Assembly (NCBI GenBank): GCA_022749755.1
Contig: CM040444.1
Span: forward strand, 6,947,009-7,011,008
Length of the DNA stretch: 64,000 nucleotides
Source: Azadirachta indica
Lineage: Eukaryota > Streptophyta > Magnoliopsida > Sapindales > Meliaceae
Direction of reading: 5' to 3'
This document shows positions 59,298 through 64,000 of the stretch, piece after piece. Numbering within the stretch: the first letter of the stretch is position 1; each line of letters opens with the position of its first letter. The notes below the pieces were generated by a model, which was not told the origin of the DNA, searched no databases, and saw only the letters and a list, made by a program, of their open reading frames with translations. Made by a program: the position numbers and the translations under genes.

Positions 59298-59945
59298 AGG
59301 AGATGTTATTAGAAATATCCCATGAAGTTTTAAAAAGTATCACTTAGCTAAAAAGTTTCAGCTTTGTATCACAAGCATCCCTTTGATTGTTAATTGACTA
59401 ACACCATATAATAAAATGACAATAATAGCTTTAACTCCATATTTTTTACTAAGAAAATAATCAAACTTGTCCTTGACTCTAGGCATGCCTTGTGCCGCTG
59501 CCGTATATTGAAAACATGGCTAAGAATAAGATGATATTTTTTTGCTTTTGAGAAATAAAATTAAATATTCATATTGATATTTTGTGCACTAGTTCAATAT
59601 TGTGGCATGAAAAACTCCCTCCAATCCTCGATCTAAGCTTCCATATCTGCTAATGTGTAGATGACTGGTAGCAGATTAGGAGAAATGGCAAGATTTCGTA
59701 TGATGTAGACTAAAATGGCTACCTCAAATCTTCCCTTGCTATAACCTGAAAATGGGAAAGCATACCCTAATTTGTTCAAATAAAAGTCGTGGAAGAACAC
59801 CATATAATTTTACCAGTTTATCCCTAAAGCTAACAATGAAATAACGGTCAAGTGTAACGTCAAAAGAGGTTTGTAATACAAAGATGAAACCTTCTACCTA
59901 AGTGATACTTTTTGAAACCTTAAGGGAGGTTTTTGATAATACCCC
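59298..59945. mobile_element. MITE with about 90-bp terminal inverted repeats
   Basis: The left end AGGAGATGTTATTAGAAA and the right end read in reverse GGGGTATTATCAAAAACC pair. The arms continue through AAAAAGTATCACTTAG, AAGTTTCAGCTTTGTATCAC and an ACCATATAAT box on both sides. TTTTATTT flanks it on both sides (59290-59297 and 59946-59953), an 8-bp direct repeat, though of low complexity. The core contains no transposase. Length 648 bp. Confidence 0.75.
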
Positions 59946-61303
59946 TTTTATTTAATTCTTAATACTTATGAATGTGTGGTTTATTTTTATTTAATTTCTT
60001 ACAAATAATTATAGTTCAATTATTTTATACATGTAATATTTTATTTATTTAACTAATGTATTTTACATAAAATACATTGTATTTTCTCAAATCTTAAAGA
60101 TTTATTTAATCTTTTTTAGATAACTAATATTATATGTTGATATAATGGTTAGTTCTCAATAAATTAGAACTTTTAAAAATGTTTTTAAAACTATTAAAAT
60201 TAATAAAGATATTAAATCAAATCATTAGAAGTAAAAGGAATTTTTACATTTATTTATTTATTTGATCGCACGATATTTTGCCTAGATTTCTTCTTCTCAT
60301 GCCGCCAAGTAAGTTGTTTTTATCTTTCTTTGAGGTTGAAATTTTTCCATTCATTTGTTGACAGACACGGACCATTAATTCTTTTAATTATCAATTTAAC
60401 ATTTTAAATGATTATGAAAATTGCTTTTAATCAGACAGCAATTTTGATGTAATTCTTGTAATTATCAATTTCCTAATGGAGATATTTTAAAAAAATCTTT
60501 TTTAAAAAATACCAGTACAATTATTAGTTGTTTAGATTTTCTTTTTCTGATAATATATATGAAATTAAGTTTCAAATGGAAGAACTCGGTGAATTTAATT
60601 TAAGATTTTGCCTATTCTTGATGATTAATAAAGAGAGCTTAAAATTTTAGACGGAGAAAATTGTAATTTAATTTTAAAAAATAAAAATTATAAAATTACT
60701 TAAAAATTCAAATCGATTTTCAGTCGATTGAAGTAAATTTATATTGTTAATGTTAAAAAAAAAATTACTTGTACTAAAATGAATGAAAAATATTTAGTCG
60801 ATATTATATGAAGCATCTTTGTTGATTGGCAACAGAACCTTTTATATAGCGATATCACGTCTCATGTTATTTAATTTAGTTTTAAAATCTTGGATGATAG
60901 ACCAGAAATTCAAGACAGGGATGGGCTTTTTAATAATTCTGTAACTTGCAATAATTATATATGCATCTCTCTCATTTGATAAATAATTATAAAGATGTTT
61001 AACCTAAAAAAGTTTGTTTTATGTTATATATATTCTTAAATCATTTGTGAAAAAATTTTGAAAACAAAATATTGGGGAATGAATCAACAATCATTTAACT
61101 TATATATATTCTGAAATTATTTGAAAACTGTTAGATCTAAATCTTTCTAATGGTTGAAATTAGACATAACATGCGTAATTATTATCTAATTAATATATAA
61201 TAATTATTATATATGCATGATTTAGTCTCACTAATTTAAAATATATAAATTTTATAATTTATAAATAATGTAAGAAATTGTATAAAATTAAAAGGGTTAT
61301 TGA

Positions 61304-61341
<38 letters not shown>

Positions 61342-62218
61342 GTATACAATAAATTTGCAAATCAATATAACAAGAAGACAAAATTGAGCGACTGCAAGTG
61401 ATATATACATATCACCTCTTCAAACAATTCTTGCGAGAATGCCTAATATCCACCCTCCTCTCCTCTTAGGTCAATACCCCTTTCACCCAGTAAACTTTCA
61501 CTAATATCCTATCGCCCTTCTAAAATTACTTTCATTAAAGCAAACTGTTAGTTTCTTTAATACAATTACAAACGCCTTTTCCAACCTGCTTTATGATTTT
61601 TTTTTTCCTATCATTTTGCTATAAGTCATCTTTGTACTTTGAAATTTCATATACTATCAATTATTGAAAGTGTCTCCAAATTTATCAACTCATTACACTT
61701 TGATACTTTCAAAATTTTCAAATTTTCTAAAGACATCATTGAAGGTATTCACACCATGTTTAGTTTGAAAAATGGCAAGAAATTAGCAAAGGAGAAAGGG
61801 ATAGTATAGTATTCAGTTATCTGATTAGAATTAAGAAATTGTGGGTAGCAAATGATTCATTATAATTTTTATGGACAAAGATTACCACTATTAAAAGACT
61901 AGCTGTTTTTCTTAATAAAAATTTTAATTGCCTACCATTTTTTTTAAAATATAATTATTTATTTTAAAAATTCTAAAAAATATTAAAGCATTAACTAATT
62001 TTTCCCCCTGCCTTACCTGTGATTTAGTATCCCAACCTTTTCTGAAATTCTTATCATGTCGGTTTGTGCAGCTTTAAGCTCAAATCAGAACCATTCACGG
62101 CTTTCTTTTCTAATCATTTTAATGCCCTCCTTGAGCCTCTAGAATCATGGATTATACAGCACGTAACAAGATAATCGAGCAAATAAAGTAAAAATATTTT
62201 TTTTTTTAATCTTTCTGG
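59946..62218. other. Gene-free AT-rich region with TA microsatellite
   Basis: No reading frame of note. A TA run lies at 61310-61334. Exons preceding the LACTB2-like sequence at 62219 would be expected here if that gene were complete, but none were recognised. Confidence 0.45.
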
Positions 62219-63158
62219 AACCGAAGAAACAGAGAGGCAGCCATCCTGAAAGCTATAGAAAATGGAGCAGAAACATTGTTCGATATAGTTGCATATGTAT
62301 ATTCTGGGGTTGATCGTAGTTTCTGGATTCCTGCTGCCGCAAATGTTAGGCTTCATGTTGATCATCTGGCAGATAAATCTTGCTGATATTTTGCAATGTT
62401 GTTCCATGCTAACCGACAATGCATATAATCATGCATGAACAAATGGTTACTCTCTTATTGGTTTTATTTCTGTTCATTGTTTGAGGTTGTAATATGCCCT
62501 AAAGCGTGATAGCTTGGGGAGTCTTTAACATCTAAATTGCTTTTATATGATTGTATTTAACCTTCAGAAACACAGAAATATAGACATGTCAATTCAGCAA
62601 TTCGTTTTGAGTGTTTGCAGGGCTTCTCTTTAGAATCTTTCAATTCCAGTTTGGTTGTATTTTCCGAAAAGGTTGGCAAATTTGATCCCAAATGAAGAAG
62701 CTGCACTCTGTGACCAATTCACTTGATATTTTACGTACAGATTAGATTACTTCTCTCAATTTTCACCAGAATTATATATCTTTAATACACAACTTTATAT
62801 CAAATCAGTGATTTACAGAGACCTCAGGACTAATCTCCATGCAATAATTTCATTGGTTTCCGATTTACTCCATATGCAAAGACAAAATATTGTTTGAGGT
62901 ATCAATTGTTAAAGTTGTGATGGGAATGATCAGTTGATCAATTGCATGATGCATTTCTTCATGCAGGAGTTTTCAATTCAGAAATTTCAAAGAACTTGTA
63001 GGCTGCGTTTCATACTCAGGTGGGTGCAGGCATACATTGTTAGCAGGTTTCAGTTAAAGTTTCAGAACCTAAGTGTGTCGAATTTACTCGTTGCTGGTAC
63101 ACTAGCAAGCTTTGCTTTACTATATTCTGTCAAACACAAGATTAAGTCTGAAAAATAA
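62219..63158 (+). pseudogene. 3' coding segments of a LACTB2-like metallo-beta-lactamase gene
   Basis: Bases 62219-62383 read NRRNREAAILKAIENGAETL, FDIVAYVYSGVDRSFWIPAA and NVRLHVDHLAD, then meet a stop at 62384-62386. This is the winged-helix end of plant LACTB2-type metallo-hydrolases. After a 580-bp intron-like gap, an acceptor ATGCAG opens a fully intact last exon at 62967-63158: EFSIQKFQRTCRLRF, RWVQAYIVSRFQLKF and a hydrophobic C-terminal helix LLVAGTLASFALLYS, ending KIKSEK. The catalytic HxHxDH part is not in the window upstream, and the first segment lacks the expected end and donor site. It is therefore most likely a 5'-truncated duplicate. A real gene with unusual splicing is less likely. 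Confidence 0.7.
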
Positions 63159-64000
63159 GACAGATAACGATGTAATGTAAACAATTAGTGAGACAGCAAA
63201 ATGGTTGAAATGAACATAAAAATAATAAAAATAATACCAAAAAATAATAAAATTAGTTATAGTTCACTACATAATTAACTTGCATATTACAAATTAAATT
63301 TATATCATGATAATTGCTCGGAGGATTGAACACTTGGATCTGTTATCCTGATTTCTTTTTGTCCTGTTAGTCATTTTTCAATATAAAAATTAAAAAATTG
63401 TAAATATAATTATATTATTTGTATATACAATAAACATGAAATATAAAATAAATTACCAGTTAATAAATTAATATATAAATTAATAATGTAAAAAGATATT
63501 TTTTATACATTATAAAAATGAAGAAAAAAACACTATTAAATACAGTTATAATGAAATTCTATTGAATTTATAAACAAAAATAAAGATTACATGGCATTAA
63601 GTTGAATATACAAACTAAAATGATTATTATGATGATAATTACAAATTAATTTTAACTAATGTTTTAATTTTTATTTTTAAATAATATTATATAAATAAAT
63701 AATATGAAATTTTAATGAAAACAATTAGTTGAATTTAAATAATTAATTCTATAAAATTATTTAAATTAAATTATAGTGAAATATATATAAAATTGTTTTT
63801 GGAGGGGGGGTTCCAATCGTGATTCTCCCATTTAAGAGAGTAAGGATTACTTATTCTTTTTTTTTTTTTTTTCTCTGAAACACGAGGAAGCCATTGGACT
63901 AGGGAGAGGTTCTGTGTCCCTGGGGGCAAGAATTTCTTATTCTCATTCCTCCATCTTTTACACAATCATATAGGTCAATACTTATTCTCTAAATTTATTT
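63159..64000. other. Gene-free AT-rich region
   Basis: Low-complexity A/T sequence with a G run at 63803-63810 and a T run at 63856-63872. The last 200 bases are less AT-rich but show no recognisable motif. Confidence 0.4.

Noticed and set aside
1..64000. CRISPR arrays, bacterial operons, tRNA or rRNA genes
   Set aside because: No regularly spaced identical short repeats with unique spacers, no ribosome-binding-site patterns, and no cloverleaf or rRNA landmarks were seen; the content is that of a plant nuclear genome.

Overview
This window looks like nuclear DNA of a flowering plant, probably a woody eudicot. It is strongly AT-rich and very gene-poor. Most of it is decayed plant transposon sequence: Ty1/copia and Ty3/gypsy retroelements, TRIM-type mini-retroelements, CACTA-like and Ulp1/DUF1985-type DNA transposons, and hAT-, Mutator- and foldback-type MITEs. 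A Citrus-like genome is possible but cannot be shown from the sequence alone. No bacterial, organellar, tRNA or rRNA signal was seen.

Only one gene is intact: a single-exon plant carboxylesterase of the CXE / HSR203J-like class (alpha/beta hydrolase fold 3) at 7936-8919 (+), here called CXE-B. The window also holds its damaged relatives. CXE-A (about 123-412, -) is a fragment with an internal deletion. CXE-C (32163-34172, +) is a pseudogene split by an LTR-like insertion, with an extra CXE-derived piece duplicated in tandem just upstream (31825-32063). CXE-D (46166-47178, +) is nearly identical to CXE-B but is broken by a 2-bp insertion. CXE-B and CXE-D lie in a segmental duplication (about 5830-9310 and 43437-47564). 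Both copies carry, upstream of the gene, an unusual head-to-head / tail-to-tail array of a roughly 330-bp monomer, interrupted at the same place by the same MITE.

Layout. 0-2.5 kb: copia reverse transcriptase scrap, CXE-A, and a three-copy tandem repeat of about 0.69 kb. 3.4-4.1 kb: frameshifted Arg/Glu/Asp-rich splicing-factor-like (SART-1/DOT2-like) pseudogene. 4.35-5.3 kb: nested MITEs. 5.3-9.3 kb: palindromic array and CXE-B. 9.3-11.5 kb: copia LTR, gag and protease. 13.6-15.8 kb: gag-only gypsy-like element. 19.0-19.7 kb: CACTA end with a Transposase_24-like piece. 19.8-21.6 kb: copia (-). 22.6-23.6 kb: TRIM copy 1. 24.7-26.0 kb: Ulp1-like transposon protease remnant. 29.8-31.5 kb: 125-bp tandem repeats and a hAT MITE. 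31.8-34.2 kb: CXE-C. 34.2-40.4 kb: copia elements, one with TRIM copy 2 inserted in its RNase H domain with a perfect 5-bp target duplication. 41-42.4 kb: triplicated unknown unit and a foldback MITE. 43.4-47.6 kb: CXE-D duplication. 51.3-54.2 kb: gypsy integrase/RNase H fused to a copia gag and LTR. 57.0-58.3 kb: DUF1985-type transposon protein. 59.3-59.9 kb: long-TIR MITE. 62.2-63.2 kb: last two coding segments of a LACTB2-like metallo-beta-lactamase gene, 5' part absent.

The genes do not form a pathway. The window is best read as a dispersed carboxylesterase cluster that grew by duplication and was then eroded by transposons, leaving one member open. The most unusual structures are the alternating inverted array upstream of the CXE-B/CXE-D pair, the nested TRIM pair, and the copia-gypsy chimeric junction.
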